From Emydura subglobosa (taxonomy: Eukaryota > Chordata > Testudines > Chelidae): DNA of 64,000 bases. Below are positions 1-12,900 of this stretch, piece by piece. Within the stretch, counting starts at the first letter, position 1, and the number at the start of each line of letters is the position of its first letter. The notes beneath the pieces were generated by a model. That model was not told where the DNA came from. It saw nothing but the letters and a program-made list of their open reading frames with translations, and did no database searches. The DNA lies in assembly GCA_007922225.1 (NCBI GenBank), contig ML679989.1, forward strand, positions 22,126,971 through 22,190,970, given 5' to 3'. The position numbers and the translations under genes were made by a program.

Positions 1-1190
1 TGAGGAGATGACTGGCTCTATGGATGTGGGGAAAGCGGTGGACGTGATATACCTTGACTTTAGCAAAGCTTTTGATAGGGTTTCCCACAGTATTCTTGCC
101 AGCAAGTTAAAGAAGTATCGGTTGGATGAATGGACTATAAGGGGGATAGAGAGCTGGCTTGATCATTGGGCTCAATGGGTAGTGATCAATGGCTCCAAGT
201 CTAGTTGGCAGTCGGTAACAAGCGGAGTGCCCCAGGGGTCGGTCCTAGGGTTAGGTTGATTCAACATCTTCATTAATGATCTGGAGGATGGGGTGGATTG
301 CATCCTCAGCAAGCTCGCGGATGACACTAAGCTGAGGGGAGTGGTAGATACCCTGGAAGGTAGGGATAGGATACAGAGTGACCCAGACAAATTGGAGGAT
401 TGGGCCAAAAGAAATTTGATAGATTCGTCAAGGACAAGTGCAGAGTCCTGAACTTAGACGGAATAATCCCATGCACAGCTACAGACTGGGGACCACGGGC
501 TAGACAGCAGTTCTGCAGAAAAGGACCTGGGAGTTAAAGTGGATAAGAAGCTGGATATGAGTCAGCAGTGTGCCCTGGTTGCCAAGAAGGCTAATGGCAT
601 ATTGGGCTGCATTAGTAGGAACATGGCCAGCAAATCGAAGGAAGTGATTATTCCCCTCTATTCAGCACTGGTGGGGCCATATTTGGAGTATTGTGTCCCC
701 CCACTACAGAAGGTTGTGGACAAATTGGAGAGAGTCCAGCGGAGGGCAACGAAAATTATTAGGGGGCTGGAGCACAAGACTTATGAAGAGACACTGAGGG
801 AACTGGGCTTGTTTAGTCTGCAGAAGAGAAGAATGAGGGGCGATTTGATGGCAGCCTTCAACTACCTGAAGGCGGTTCCAGGGAGGATGGAGCTAGGCTG
901 TTCTCAGCGGAGGCAGATGACAGAACAAGAAGCAATGGTCTCAAGTTGCAGTGGGGGAGGTCTAGGTTGGACATTAGGAATAAGTTTTTCACTAGGAGGG
1001 TGGTGAAGCACTGGAATGGGTTCCTTAGGGAGGTGGTGGAACCTCCATCCTTGGAGGTTTTTACGACTTGACTTTATAAAGCCCCTGGCTGGGATGATTT
1101 AGTTGGGGTTGATCCTGCTTTGAGCAGGGGGTTGGACTCAATGACCTCCTGAGGTTCCTTCCAATCCTAATCTTCTCTGCTTCTATTAAT
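1..1190 (+). mobile_element. CR1 LINE, 3' part of ORF2 plus 3' UTR
   Basis: The 5' end lies outside the window. The translation at 8-259 has the reverse transcriptase block YLDFSKAFD and then GVPQGSVLG. A TGA at 258-260 ends that frame. The same frame continues after the stop with the catalytic Ala-Asp-Asp at 317-325. A second frame from 539 encodes the CR1 C-terminal region ([18 protein letters not shown] and onward). The tail carries the CR1 3' UTR wording (gaggtttttacgac, ttgatcctgctttgagcagg, caatcctaatcttct). Nonsense and frame changes make it a dead copy. The family call is firm; the exact subfamily is not. Confidence 0.93.
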
Positions 1191-1886
1191 TAGGAGTTGA
1201 ATGTGGCAGGTGTGGTTTGGGCAGGCGTCAGAGCCTTGCACCAGGGGAATTGCTTCCTTTGTACCTTGGTTTTGTTGCACTAATCCCAAAGGGGGACACG
1301 CTTTGCCAATCATGCTTGTCTCTCGTGGCTTGGCATGTGCCTATTTGCACAGTGGAGCCAGTGCATTGCCCTGCAGCACACAGCAGGGACCGAAGACAAT
1401 GTCTCCAATGCACTGAACCTTGCTGTAGGGCTTGGGGTAAAAATAAACCCTTCGGAAGGTAACAGTGAAGGCCTTTGGACAAGGAAGCATAAAGTGAAAG
1501 ACAGAGAAAAGTGCTAAGAAACATAAAAACTGTAGGTGTAAAGACCTCTCCCAGATTCATGGAAAGCGAAATACCCTGGGACTCCTTGTCTGGAAGAGGA
1601 AATGGCTGGTGCCTTTTGTAGGAAGCATGAGAAACTTTCTGCAGAAGGTGTTTTTGTGTGAGTGGGATAAGACCTCTGGGGTTCTGGCTTCACTGAAGTC
1701 AATTGGAGTGTGGCCAGGATTTCACCTCCAGAATTTGTTCTGGTGTTCCTGCAAAGGCCACGGAAGCAGAAAATGACCCTTTTCTCCAAGAACCTTGGTA
1801 AGATGCAACATGCCAAAGTCTGCCCTTGTCACCCCACAAAACACAGTCACAAAACGGCCTGGGAAAGGCGGCTATGCAAGGCTCTG

Positions 1887-2135
1887 AGGGTGTGTCTACA
1901 GTGCAACTGAAAACCCGCCACTGGCCCGGGCCAGCTGACTTGGCCTCCCGCAGCTCAGACTGCACTGGAGACATTTGGGCTCAGGCTGGAGCCCAGGTCC
2001 TAGGACCCTGGGAGGTAGGTGGGTCCCAGTGTTCAGGCTCCATATGGAGCCAGAACGTCTACACCGCAATTAAACAGCCCCGCAGCCCAAGTCCGAGTCA
2101 GCTGGCCCTGGGTTTCTAGCTGCAATGTAAACATG
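1887..2135. mobile_element. Miniature inverted-repeat DNA transposon
   Basis: The left end (tgtctacagtgcaactgaaa...ggccagctgact) and the reverse complement of the right end (tttacattgcagctagaaac...ggccagctgact) are imperfect inverted repeats about 50 bp long around a GC-rich core. There is no coding capacity. The ends with tgtctaca and the core wording recur at about 49.93 kb, so this is a family and not a chance palindrome. Assignment to the Harbinger group is inference. Confidence 0.6.
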
Positions 2136-2199
2136 CCATTTGGGAAGTAGCTCAGAAATGCATCCAGAACCAAGGCTCATCACTGCACTTACAGGGCCC

Positions 2200-3780
2200 C
2201 TAGCAGCTCTGAGGGTGAGCAAGTGGTGGTGGATGTTGAGTTATAGGCAGGATGGGAAACCTGGTACTTTGCTGCTAGTCGCCTTGGGATCGGGGCACCC
2301 AGGGAACGGGCCCAGGACTAAGAACAGCTTTAGGAGTTGTGGGGGTCAAGGCTCAAGAGCTCACATCAAAACTGACTTGGCCAGATTTCAATGGCACTGC
2401 CGTGAGCATGGGCTCTGCAGGCCACACTTCGCTGTTACCCTCCTCACATCACTGCTGTGCATGCATCAGGGACAGCCACAAACTGGCTCATCTGGACTGG
2501 GGCGAGGTTCCTCCCCAGCATAGACTCCATCCACTGATCTCAAGAGACACTTTCAAGCATTGCTAATTAAGGGCTTAATCCTGCACGGATTAATCTGAGC
2601 TCCTGGCCCTATACAGCCCTGATTGCCTTCCAGCACCTGAGCCGCCCCAGTGATGTCCACGGAAGGGAATCGGCTGCACCGCACTGCTTTGCTAGCCCAG
2701 CACACCCTGTTCGATGTTTCTGAGTGGGCACCAGCTACAGACAATCACAAGGAGCCCTCAACAGGGTGCAGGGAGCTGTAGCAGGAGGCTAGCCTAGACT
2801 GGTCCTTGTGGAGCACGGGCAGGGAATGCCAGGCCTAGATTTCTGACATGAGCTTTGTGCTGTACTTTGCTCTGGGACTGCCACGAGTTTGTTTTCGCAG
2901 CACGTGGAAATGCGCTGGAGTCTGGCTGACTGCCGGAGCAGCTGCCTGCTGGGAAGCAGTGGAACGCAAACAGAAAAGTGATTTTTGCAAAAAGAAAGTT
3001 TTCTCTGGTATCCGAGAGAGGAAGGATAAAGGAGGGTGGGAAGGAATGACCAAGGGCTCAGGTGAATAACTAACCTCAGTACAAAACCCTCCAAAAGCTG
3101 TGTGGTATATTAGCGAGGAAGATTGAATTAGTTGCAACCCTGTGGCTGGTAGACAGTTAGGGGACTGTCTCATGGGATGGCTTGGATTCTGACATAAATT
3201 GAATCAAATGATCCAGTTTTAAACAGCCCCTGAATCTGAGACATGCAGCATGTCAGCACAGAGGCACACACTGTGCTCTCTCTCCCCCAGGCACTTCGTT
3301 TCTCTCCTGTCTTGCTTTTGTTGTTTTCCTGAATCTATGGCAAAAGCCATTCAGGATGTGAGTACATGGGTTGCTCTGTGCATGTGGGGAAACATGGCAA
3401 ACCCTTTAGCTGGGTCAGGCTGGAACAATGTTCTCCTAGCCCCACTCTCCCTTAGGAATAGATTTGAACGTGGTCTTTCTCATCTGTTGATTGCCATTTA
3501 CATCTTTTCCTTCTCCACCAGCTGAAGCCAAACTGTCTGCTGTTCCCGGGGGGCTCGGTGGGCTGCAAAACTGGCTGGGAGCCACTGTTTCTGCTGTGAC
3601 AATTAAACAGTTAAACAGTTAAAGTCAACAGCAGGGAGCAGTTTGTGGGTTCCCAGCCTCTGCCTGTCCTTTGCATTTCCGAGCCTGCTCACTGGCTCAC
3701 TCCCTCTTGCATAACCCAGCTCAGCAGGGGAGTGATGAGGCTGGCATTTGCTAGTGTTATCCCACCCTGGGATATCAGCT
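2200..3780. other. PTGDS upstream flank, no gene recognised
   Basis: I see no conserved reading frame, RNA gene or complete repeat here. Open frames are short and lack homologous features. Regulatory sites may exist but cannot be claimed from one sequence. Confidence 0.5.
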
Positions 3781-3787
3781 GCCTGCC

Positions 3788-3795
3788 AATAAATA
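3788..3795 (+). promoter_or_regulatory. TATA-like box of the PTGDS-like gene
   Basis: AATAAATA lies about 100 bp before the initiator ATG and is preceded by CCAAT (3786-3790). The spacing fits a transcription start near 3820. Genes 2 and 3 carry A/T boxes at similar distances. Confidence 0.5.
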
Positions 3796-3895
3796 GGGGC
3801 TCGGCTGGGGCTCGTACACACACGCAGCCTGCCTCTTGCTCTGTTCTGCAGTGAGCTCAGCTCCCAAGGGCCCCAGGGAAGGAAGACCCAGAAGC

Positions 3896-3994
3896 ATGCA
3901 GGCCGTGCTGCTCAGCCTCATGGCGCTGGCCCTGTTCGGGGCTCTCCAAGCACAGGAGGAAGTCACTGTGCAACCCAACTTCCAGCAGGAGAAG
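3896..3994 (+). CDS. PTGDS: PTGDS-like exon 1 (signal peptide and N-terminal arm)
   Basis: Thirty-three codons. The ATG at 3896 is the only one giving a hydrophobic leader directly before the mature start QEEVTVQPNFQQEK. The donor is gtaacg after a complete codon (phase 0). Confidence 0.92.
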
Positions 3995-6900
3995 GTAACG
4001 GGCCCGTCCTGTGTGTACCCACGCCGAGGGGATTGGCTCCCTTCCTTCCGTTTTCAGAGGCAGGGATGGAGCTGGATCCTGAATACAGCTGCTCCTGGGA
4101 GCAGAGCACTTGGGAGCAGAGGGTGATTCAGACCCTTATGGAGGTTGGTGGGGGCCCATCTGAGAATTGGGGTCCTTTGCTGGTGCTGAGTTTCCCCCCC
4201 CCCCCCCTCCAGTTCAGAGCGTATTTGGATCTGGGGTTCTGGTTCAGTCCAGTAGAGGAGGGCTGGACCATTTGGATCCAGGTTCAGTTTCTGAACCTCT
4301 TGCACATGTGGGGCTGTATGTACAGCTCAGAGGGGATGAGGCATCTCTCCAGTGGGGGGTGGCGATTGTCCGGGCTCAGAGGGGGCTGGCAGGATCCCTG
4401 TGCAGGCTGGGCAGAGACAGGACCCTGCTGCAGCAAAGACTCCGCCCCCCTTGAGCCCAGCAGGGGCACAGTTAGCACCGAAGCAAATCTCTCCACGCCA
4501 GCTGAGCCAGGGTGAAGCATCCCCAGGACGAGCAACTGTGTTGAGACGACTCAGTCGCCCCCTGTTTAGGGCTTTGCCCCAGGGCTTGAGTGGCAGGAGC
4601 TTCCCTGTCACAGTGTCGGGGAGGCAGTGCAGGCTGGGCCTGGGGCCTGGCTGCCTCGTGGAGTTACTCCAAATGTACACCATGGCAATGAGAGCAGGAG
4701 CCAGCCCCGTCTCTGCTCAGAGCATTGCATGGCCAGGGACAGCTGATGCCAGGTGTGGGGTTGCTTTGCTATTAGCGCAGTGTGCGGAGCCCCGGGGAAC
4801 CTGGGGGAGCGGGGGGAGTCCCACACTGGGGAGTGAGTTGGGTGCTGCCAGCCCGGATGGTCACAGACCAGGCCCTGCTTTTGTCTCCCTGTGGCAAGAG
4901 CTGCTCCCAGGAATGAGTCCATGACTGGGATCGGTCTCAGGCTGCAGCCCGCTGGTCTGTGGGCACCTCTGTGCCCGACTCCCACAGGACAGGGCTGTCC
5001 CAGTGCCGGATGAGCACCCTCTCTCAGCTGCTGTCAAGGGTTCCAGCTGCTGGATCCTGGAGTCTGAACAGAGTCCAAGCACTGCTGCTGTCTTGGGGTC
5101 CCTAGGCATACTCTTGGGGTGCAGACCTCTGTCTAGCACTCCCTCCTGAGAGCTGCGACCCCATGGCCCCTGCCCAGCCCTGGAACCAGAGTGACACCTC
5201 AGCCTCCTCTCACCCCCTCTCCCAGAACTCCAGCGTGTGGGTGTTGTGGGCCTGCCGCTAACCTGTGGGACTAGAGTAACACAAGAAACACAGACACTTT
5301 GCAGAGGAGTCTAACCCCAGCGCCCTTTTTTCAAGAGCATGAGACACACGCAGCTCGGCACAGAAGTAATAAACTCGACATGCATTTTCCTCACCACCCC
5401 GGACGCTCTGTAGGCTGGGCTCAGAGGCCTCTGTGGCCATCCAGGGCACAAAAGACGAAATGCTTGGCTTGTCCTCTCACTCCCGGAGCCGCTCTCTCTA
5501 AGTCAGCTTGAGTTCTCTGACCTGGGCTGGTCCCACAGCTGCTCCACCCCGCTCCCAAAGCACGCCAGTCTCTCCCCTCCACTCTCTGTGTCCTCTTCAA
5601 GCCCTTCCTTTCTCACCTCTGGGCCTCTTCTGTTTGGGGCGGTTCCCCCGGCTGGGGGACGGTGCCCTGTGCTGGTTTCCCTGCTCCTTTGTTCTCCCCA
5701 GGTGCTGCTGACACTCCTTCACCATCAGCTATTGCTCCTGCCTGGGTGGGACCTGGGTTAGGGCCTGTCAGTAACGGAGAAGCTGCGCGCCTCCAGGCAG
5801 GCCCTGAGACAGCAGTTTCCATAGGAACAACTTTTCAGTACCAACCAGATGCCTGGACAGAGTCCCCAGCTCCTTGCACTGGGTCTGGGAAAGCCAGAGC
5901 TCCGGAGCCTGCTTTCACCTGTGAAGGTCCCTAGGTCAATCCCCGGCTGGCCTGCACCCCCATGGTGGCTGCCCCATTGCATCTGCCAGTCTCAAAGCCA
6001 GGGCGCCATTGAGGAGGAGAGAGCGGGAGCCAGACACAGACCTGGCTTGGCTGGCAGGGGGCAGGACTAGCGCCCCGATGGGGCCAGGCTCTCCACAGCA
6101 CAGTGAACACCTGCCCCCATGGGGGCCTGAGCTGTGGGGAGGGGCAATTCTGGTCATTTCTGTCTGCCCGGGAAGGGCCCTGCCCCCCATGCAGGCAATG
6201 CCTAGAAGCCCCCCTGCTGCTGCTGGGGCCTGAGGCGTAGCGACAGGCGGGAGCGTTCCCAGGAAGCTGGGTGCCCATGGTGAGTGACTGGGAGACGGGA
6301 GGCTTGGAGTGGGCTTAGGGGGAGGTGGTTACTTGATGCTACCAAGAGGGCTCATGTTTATTGCCGAGCCCCTCGCGTGTGTCTGCAGGGCATGGGAGCT
6401 GGCCGGAGTCGGCACAGCCCTGCCTTCCCTGTGCCACGGGCGGCCAGGGTAAGCCCTGAGCTGCTCCACGGTTGTGGTGCTGCGTCAGCCCCTGGGGCTG
6501 CAGGCCAAGGGCGCCACTCGCTGCTGTGCTCAGAGGGAGCCGGCCGTGGTGGGCAGAGGAGCCTGGCAGCCGTGGCCCTTGCAAGCTCAGGCCAAGGCTG
6601 GGGGCCCTGCTAATCAGCTTTGCGAGCCCCTGGCCCCCCTTGTACCAGGCAACACCCAGCGTGGCTACCCAGAAAGGCCCATGCTGGCTTCCGGCCAGGC
6701 CTGAGGTGCGTGACGAAGAGAGTAGCAGAGGCTTTGCAAGCCAGAGCTGAGGGGAAGCTAGTCCAGCTCTGTCCCCTGCTGTGCCCGGCTCACGCTCACA
6801 CGAGCTGCTCCTCTGGCTCAGCGACTGACGACTGACGTGGTGCCTGGCTGTGCAGGGCAGCACCCGTGCAGAGGGGCATGGGACGGGCAGCGCTGAGAAG

Positions 6901-9900
6901 TCGGGTGTGCCCATTCCACATACAGGAGCGAGGGCAGCAAGGGGCCTGGCAGGAAATGCATTAGCAGTCGATCAGAGGGCCAGGATTAGCCAGTGGAACT
7001 CACTGCCACATGAGTTTTTTGAAGCTAAAAGCTTAATAGGATTCCAAAGAGGACAAGGCATTTCTTAGTCTAGGAATGCTGAGAACAGTCACAGTTCCTG
7101 CCATCAGCCAGAGGTCAAACCCCTCCCGCTGCAAGGCATCTTCCAACCGCTAGCCAAATGGGGAAACAGAATTGTGGCTGGCGGGCTGGTTAGGCCCAAT
7201 AATCAGCCAGTAGGGAGAGCCTCACACCTTCCTCAGAAGCAGCTGGTCCTGGACCCTGTTTGAGACAGGACCCTGGGCTCGCTGGACCCACTCTGGCCTG
7301 CCCTGGCAATGCCCGTGGTAACCAGGGGCTGTGTGCAGTTCACAGGGAAGTGGTACAGCATCGGCCTGGCCTCCAGCTCCAGGTGGTTCAAGGAGAAGAA
7401 GCAAGTGCTGAAGATGTGCACCACGGTTGTCACGCTCGCAGCAGATGGGAACCTGGATGTCACCTCCACCTACCCCAAGTAAGGCAGCCGGTGCTGCTGG
7501 AGCCACTGCCCTGCCTGGGGGGAAAGGCGCCGTCACCACCTCACAAGGCACATCCCACCCCCATCCTGGGGCCCTGCTGGCTCTGGGGGCCCCTCACCCC
7601 AGGATGCTCTCTTCCCCTCCCTCCAGGCCAGTCCCAGGGAGGCCCCAGGTGGGCTTGGGGTCCTCTCCCCATCTTGACAGGGACTCTGCCCCTGAGGCAG
7701 TGGGTGTGTGGTGCCCCTGGCTCAAGGGTCTGGGCAGTGAGGGGCCATGGGAGCCGGGCACAAGCTGCCAGGAGCGAGGGCAGTGCTTAGCCCCAGTGCC
7801 CGGGCTCAGAGGCATGCAAACTGCCCCATGGGTGGGGAAGCCAGGTCCCCCCTGCAGTTGACCAGACTGAGTCCATGGCTCAGCCCCTCCTGGAACCTTC
7901 GGGATGTCAGTCAGAGCCTGGCCCGGTCCAAGGAGTGGGCCACAGCCAGGAGCCCTTGGAGAGTGCTGCTACCCCCTTCCTGGGGGGCAGCTGCCAGGTG
8001 CAGCGTCCTGTCCCTGCCGTGAGAGGGGCTGGAGTTCCCTGGCATGCCCTGCCTTAGACCCTCTGCATTGCCCCAGCCATGGGATTCCCACTGGGCCGCT
8101 GCATCAGTCTCCACCCCCTGCTCGTCTCAGTTCTGGCTGAGCGCTGGTCCCGGCTCTCACAGGCCCAGCAGGCTCCATTGCAAGTACCCTGCAGGGGCTG
8201 CTGTACTGTCCATGTGGGGTATGGTGGTCCAGACAGAAAGCTGTCCCGTGGGGATACACAGAACGCTTTGACTTCCCATCCAAGGATCTCAAAGCACTCT
8301 GGAGCCATTAATTAACGCTCACAACCATAAGTCAGCCAGGGTCATCCCTTTCGCAGATGGGGAAACTGAGGCACAGGGAAGGGAAGGGACTTGCCCAAAG
8401 TCACACAGCAAGTCAGTGGCAGAGCTGGGACTAGAATCCAGGAGTCCTGAGTCCTTGGCTCCCTGTTCTGGCTACTCGCCATGCAGCGGGGAGCTGAGAG
8501 CCGCGCATGCCAGCTGCTGGGATGGTTGAATGGCTCTCGAGATGTGCTGGTAACGGAGTCAATAAGGCTGACCTGACTCTGCCAGCTTGGGGGTGACGTC
8601 CAACACTGAGGCTCGCTGCAGCTTGCCCCCTGCCAGCGCACAGAGCCCTGGTATCCAGCAGCAAGGCGAGGTGCCCGGAGTCCTTGCCAGGCAGGCGCAG
8701 GACCTTAGTGAAGATGCTGTCTGAGCAGATTTCCTGGGCCAGCCCCAAAGGATCCCGCGTTGGGCTCATGTGCCCACTGCAAGGGATTCTGGGTGCTCGC
8801 TGCAGGACATGCCAGGCAGCAGCATGGAGGTCACGCCTTGGTTTGTTGTGTGCCTGAGGGTGGGGTCTGGCTGCGGGTATTTGGGGGAATTTCAGCTTTC
8901 CCAGCAGTGGCCATAGGGGGTCCATCCACTCTGGTTCCCGAGGGCCTGATCTGCAAGGTATTGACTGCCCTAGCTTCCGCTGAAGCTGGTGGGAGCTGAC
9001 GGCTTGGGTGCCAGGGTGCAGGAGACACCATGTCCCACCCAAGTCCAGGGGCTGCTGGCTTTAAAGACCTTGAGGGGCTGAATCTCCTCTGTCTTGTGCC
9101 AGTGGCAGTGTGGACCCAGTGGAGCTCCAGGACTGTGAGATGAGAACCGGGTCCACTTGTAAGGAACAGGAAGAGAGCCCAGGCAGGCACTGGGTATTGC
9201 CCACCAGCTGGGGGCACAGGGAGTCAGGGACCCTGCCTCAGCCTGCTAATGTGCGTGTTCTCTGCTTTTCCCACGCGCTGCCCCAGATTGGATCGGTGCG
9301 AGAAGAGGAACAGCCTCTTCCTCAAGACAGACCAGCCAGGCCGCTTCAGCTATAGCAGTCCACGTGAGTGCATGCGCGTGCAGGGCTGGCCACACGGCAG
9401 CATCCTGCCCTGCTCTGGCGCGCCGTGTCCTTGGTGGTGCCAGGCAGGGAGAGCAGGACAGTCTGCCCCTTTGTTGAGCAGGAGTCATTAGATAAACGAA
9501 CCCACAGCTTTGTCCTTAGAAGCACCTTCCAGTCCAGCCCGGTCCAAAATGGGAGCTGATCACAAGGATTCAGTGCATGTAGCACTTAACTGTCCTGGAA
9601 AAGTGATCGAGGAGCTGCCAGCTGGAACCTCAGCCTGTGCCAAGGTGTCCTGCTGCCCTTGTACAAAGCGTGTGTGCAGTGGGCCAGGGCAGTGCCAAGG
9701 CTCCTAGCAGAGCGCACCAGTCAGATGACCTGCTGGTCACCACAGGGGATCCATCTGGAGAAGATTCAGGGCCGGATTCCCATCCCCACTGACCCACACT
9801 CTGCCCTGGTCTGATGCTGCAGCTGTGAGCTGTGTGAGGTCAGCGGTTGCTGGGAGTGCAGGGCTCCTTGGGAAGTCTGAGCCCCGAGGTTCTGCCATCT

Positions 9901-12900
9901 GGGCAGGTTCGGAAATGGCTCTGTAACCAGTATCCAGGCTAGGCTCCATGAGGCACTGCTCCGGGAGCCCCGCCTGGCTCTGAGAGCAGCAGGAGCATTT
10001 GGACTGGCTGAGCAGGACAGAATTGCGGCTCTAGAGCCAAATGCTGCATGGTACATGCAAGGTCACACACACGGCACCGGTCTGCAGAGCTGCTGCCCTG
10101 CTCCGGCTGCACGCCCACACTCAGGAGCGGAGCCGCATGCTCTTCAAAATGGAGCCGCCCTCTGATGCTGGACAAAGCCAGGTGCGGTTATCAGACAGGG
10201 ACGGACCACTCGACGAGAGGATTGGCTGGTGCAGAATCGGCAGCGTGGCCTCGTTACCAGCTGCTGTGAATGGGCGCCGCCCCACTGGAGTCAGCGCCTG
10301 TTTACAGCAGCTGAGGATGTGGCCCGTCTGCCTCCTCCCAGATGATAGTGAGCACGATCTTATTTACAAGTGGCCCCCACACTGGAGGACTCACTGCGAT
10401 GGCCCAGAGAGCGCTCCAGGGGTGAGCAGGGATGGAGACGCAGCTGGGCACAGGGGTTTCTCCAGGGTCCAGCTCTCAGTGCACTGCTAGAAAGGATGGA
10501 GAGGGGTTTTGATGAAGGAGCCGAGGCTGGGCTCCAACCCCGGCCTTCAGCCACTGCACGTGGAGCTCTCTCCTTGGACTCCCTGCTGGTGCTTTAATGC
10601 CTCCCTCGGAGTGCCCCGCTGGCCCCTGACTCCCAGCCCAGCCTCCAGACGGCCCTGTGCAGACGACCAGGCATGCTGGAAATCCATCCTTGGCCCCTTG
10701 TCATGGTGTCAACAGATCAAAGTGGGGGAGGCAAAGCCCTGCTCGTTAGCTGGGGGTGGCGGGCGTGGGGGTAGAGCCCCACTCAGTGTGTGCACGGGAG
10801 CACAGTCCATATGTGCTTAGCTGGCCTTGCTCCCCCGTCCATACCCCCTGCAGGCTGGGGCAGCCAGCACGACATCCGTGTGGTGGAGACCAACTACGAT
10901 GAGTACGCCCTGCTCCACACCAAGAAGATCAAGGGCACCGACACATTCATCATGGTGACTCTGTACGGTACGTGGCACCTGGATCTGGGGCCATGGGGTG
11001 GCACCTCTGTTCTGCATGCTGGGGGACTCTGCCAGCAGATACCCAGGACTCCCCTGCAGGCCTCCAGCGCCCTCTGTCTGAGAGTCACCCCCTCTTCACT
11101 TGATGTGGCTGTTTTGAGGAAGTGGTGACTCACCCCCCATGGGTGGCAGGATCCCTCAGGAAGGAACTGGGTGGGATCCTGGGCCCCTCGCAGAACCAGA
11201 GACTCATCATATGTGGCTCAAGCCCCGAGATCTGGGGTCACTTCACAGAGGCTGGTGGCAGGACAGTGGCTGTTGTGCCTTGAGATGAAGCAGGGCTCGC
11301 TGGGAGGCACAGAAAGGGGATTCGCTGGGGCGACTGCTGGACACAGACCCTGTGGGTCTCTGGTTCCCATGGTGACTAGCACAGCTTGTGTGGCCTCGTG
11401 CTGACAAACGGGGTGTCACAGAAGGGGCTGATTGTAGCCCCTGGCCCATAATGTTACCCACTTCCCCTCCTTTCACCCTGGACTGTTTTGCTTCCCTGGC
11501 TGCAGGCAGAACCATGGAGCTGAATCCCGAGCTGCTGGAGAAGTTCACCCGGTTCTCCATGGCGCAGGGGCTCACAGAGGACACGATTCTCCTCCTGCCA
11601 AAAACTGGTAAGAACAAACCGGAGGTAAACAAGAGACGAGATAAGATTCGGAGAAATTGCACGTGGAGCACAGGGTGCACTGGACAAGCCTGTCTGTAAC
11701 GTAAGCTGCTTCGGGCTGTGGTCCCAGCCTTTTCTACTGAAGGTGCCTAAATCAGGGCATCTGTGTCCATATTTGGCCTGATCTTCACAGAGGCCGAGGG
11801 CCTGCTGCTCCCACTGGCTTGATTGGAATTGGAGGGCGCTCAGTGGCCATGAAACTCACTGGCACTGTGCACATCTCCTTACTTATCCATTAACTCCAGC
11901 TCTGCTGGACACTGGCTCCGCACCTCTGAACCAGAGGGGAATCTGCTCAGCCACATGGCAGCAGAGTCTAAGCGCCAGTCACGTGAAGGAGTGTGTGACT
12001 CTTACACACATGGGTGCACTGAAATGCACCTGGCTCCCTTGTAAGGGGAGCTCCAGAGGTCAGGAAATGCTCCCAGCTTGTTGGAGGCATCTAAAGCCTC
12101 CTGCTCCTGTGTGAAGGCTAGGGTTGAATTTGAAATAATATCCTCAGCAGCCACTGGGCGCTATGGAGCCAGGGCCACAAGCTTTGGTATGAATCCGTTC
12201 AAGTCAATGGATTTGCTTCTGGGGTGACTGCAGCGTTCGGCTCTGCAAACCCTTCACTAAACATGCCTCTTCTCGGGCTGAGTTTAAACTGCCAGGAATC
12301 AGGAGGGTTTGAACAGGAATGATGCCAGACTCCGGTGGTGCCAGACCCCTGGGTTGCTGTGCTGTGCTGTGCTGGTGGAATCAGGCACACCAGGCAGAGA
12401 GGGCCTATCCACACTGCAGGCAGGCCCGACAGCCCTAGCCCCGGTTCTGTGGGAGCTCAGTTCACGGCTGGCGTTAGCGGGGGGAGGAGCCAGCCAAAGG
12501 AGGGATTCGCCCAGAGCTCACTGGCTCCTGCACTCGCCCCGCCATCGCAGACCCTGGCTTGCCCAGTGCAGTCAAGGGGGCTGGTTGACTAGTGTGAGGA
12601 CAGGTCGGTTGGACTGGGGTCTCTCCGGGAGGAGGAGGGGGGCCACCCAGAGCTTGCCCTTCCATTGCAGGCTTGGTGCTTGGCACGGCACGCTGGTTCC
12701 TGCCTAGTCCTCACGAGCCAGAGTCTCAGCCCCCGCTCATAAGCTGGAGCGATGGGCTACGCCCCTGAGAAGGAGCCCAGCCAATGGAGGACTGGAGGGA
12801 AATAAAGGCCAGAGCTGTCCCTCTTCGGGGCTGCTCAGGCGCAGTCCCCCAAAGGGGCGGGGGTGAGGCCTGCCCTCGGGTGAGGGATGGCCGTTGGCCA

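Noticed and set aside
4352..4924. 190-codon open frame, plus strand
   Set aside because: Inside PTGDS intron 1, GC-rich, no homologous motif.
6339..6914. 191-codon open frame, minus strand
   Set aside because: Intronic and GC-rich, no recognisable protein feature.
7339..7479. PTGDS exon 2 ending after the complete AAG codon
   Set aside because: Would leave exon 3 out of frame; the donor gtaagg one base earlier gives the correct join.
8431..9042. 203-codon open frame, minus strand
   Set aside because: Lies within PTGDS intron 2 and its C-terminal end runs into a SINE; composition artefact.
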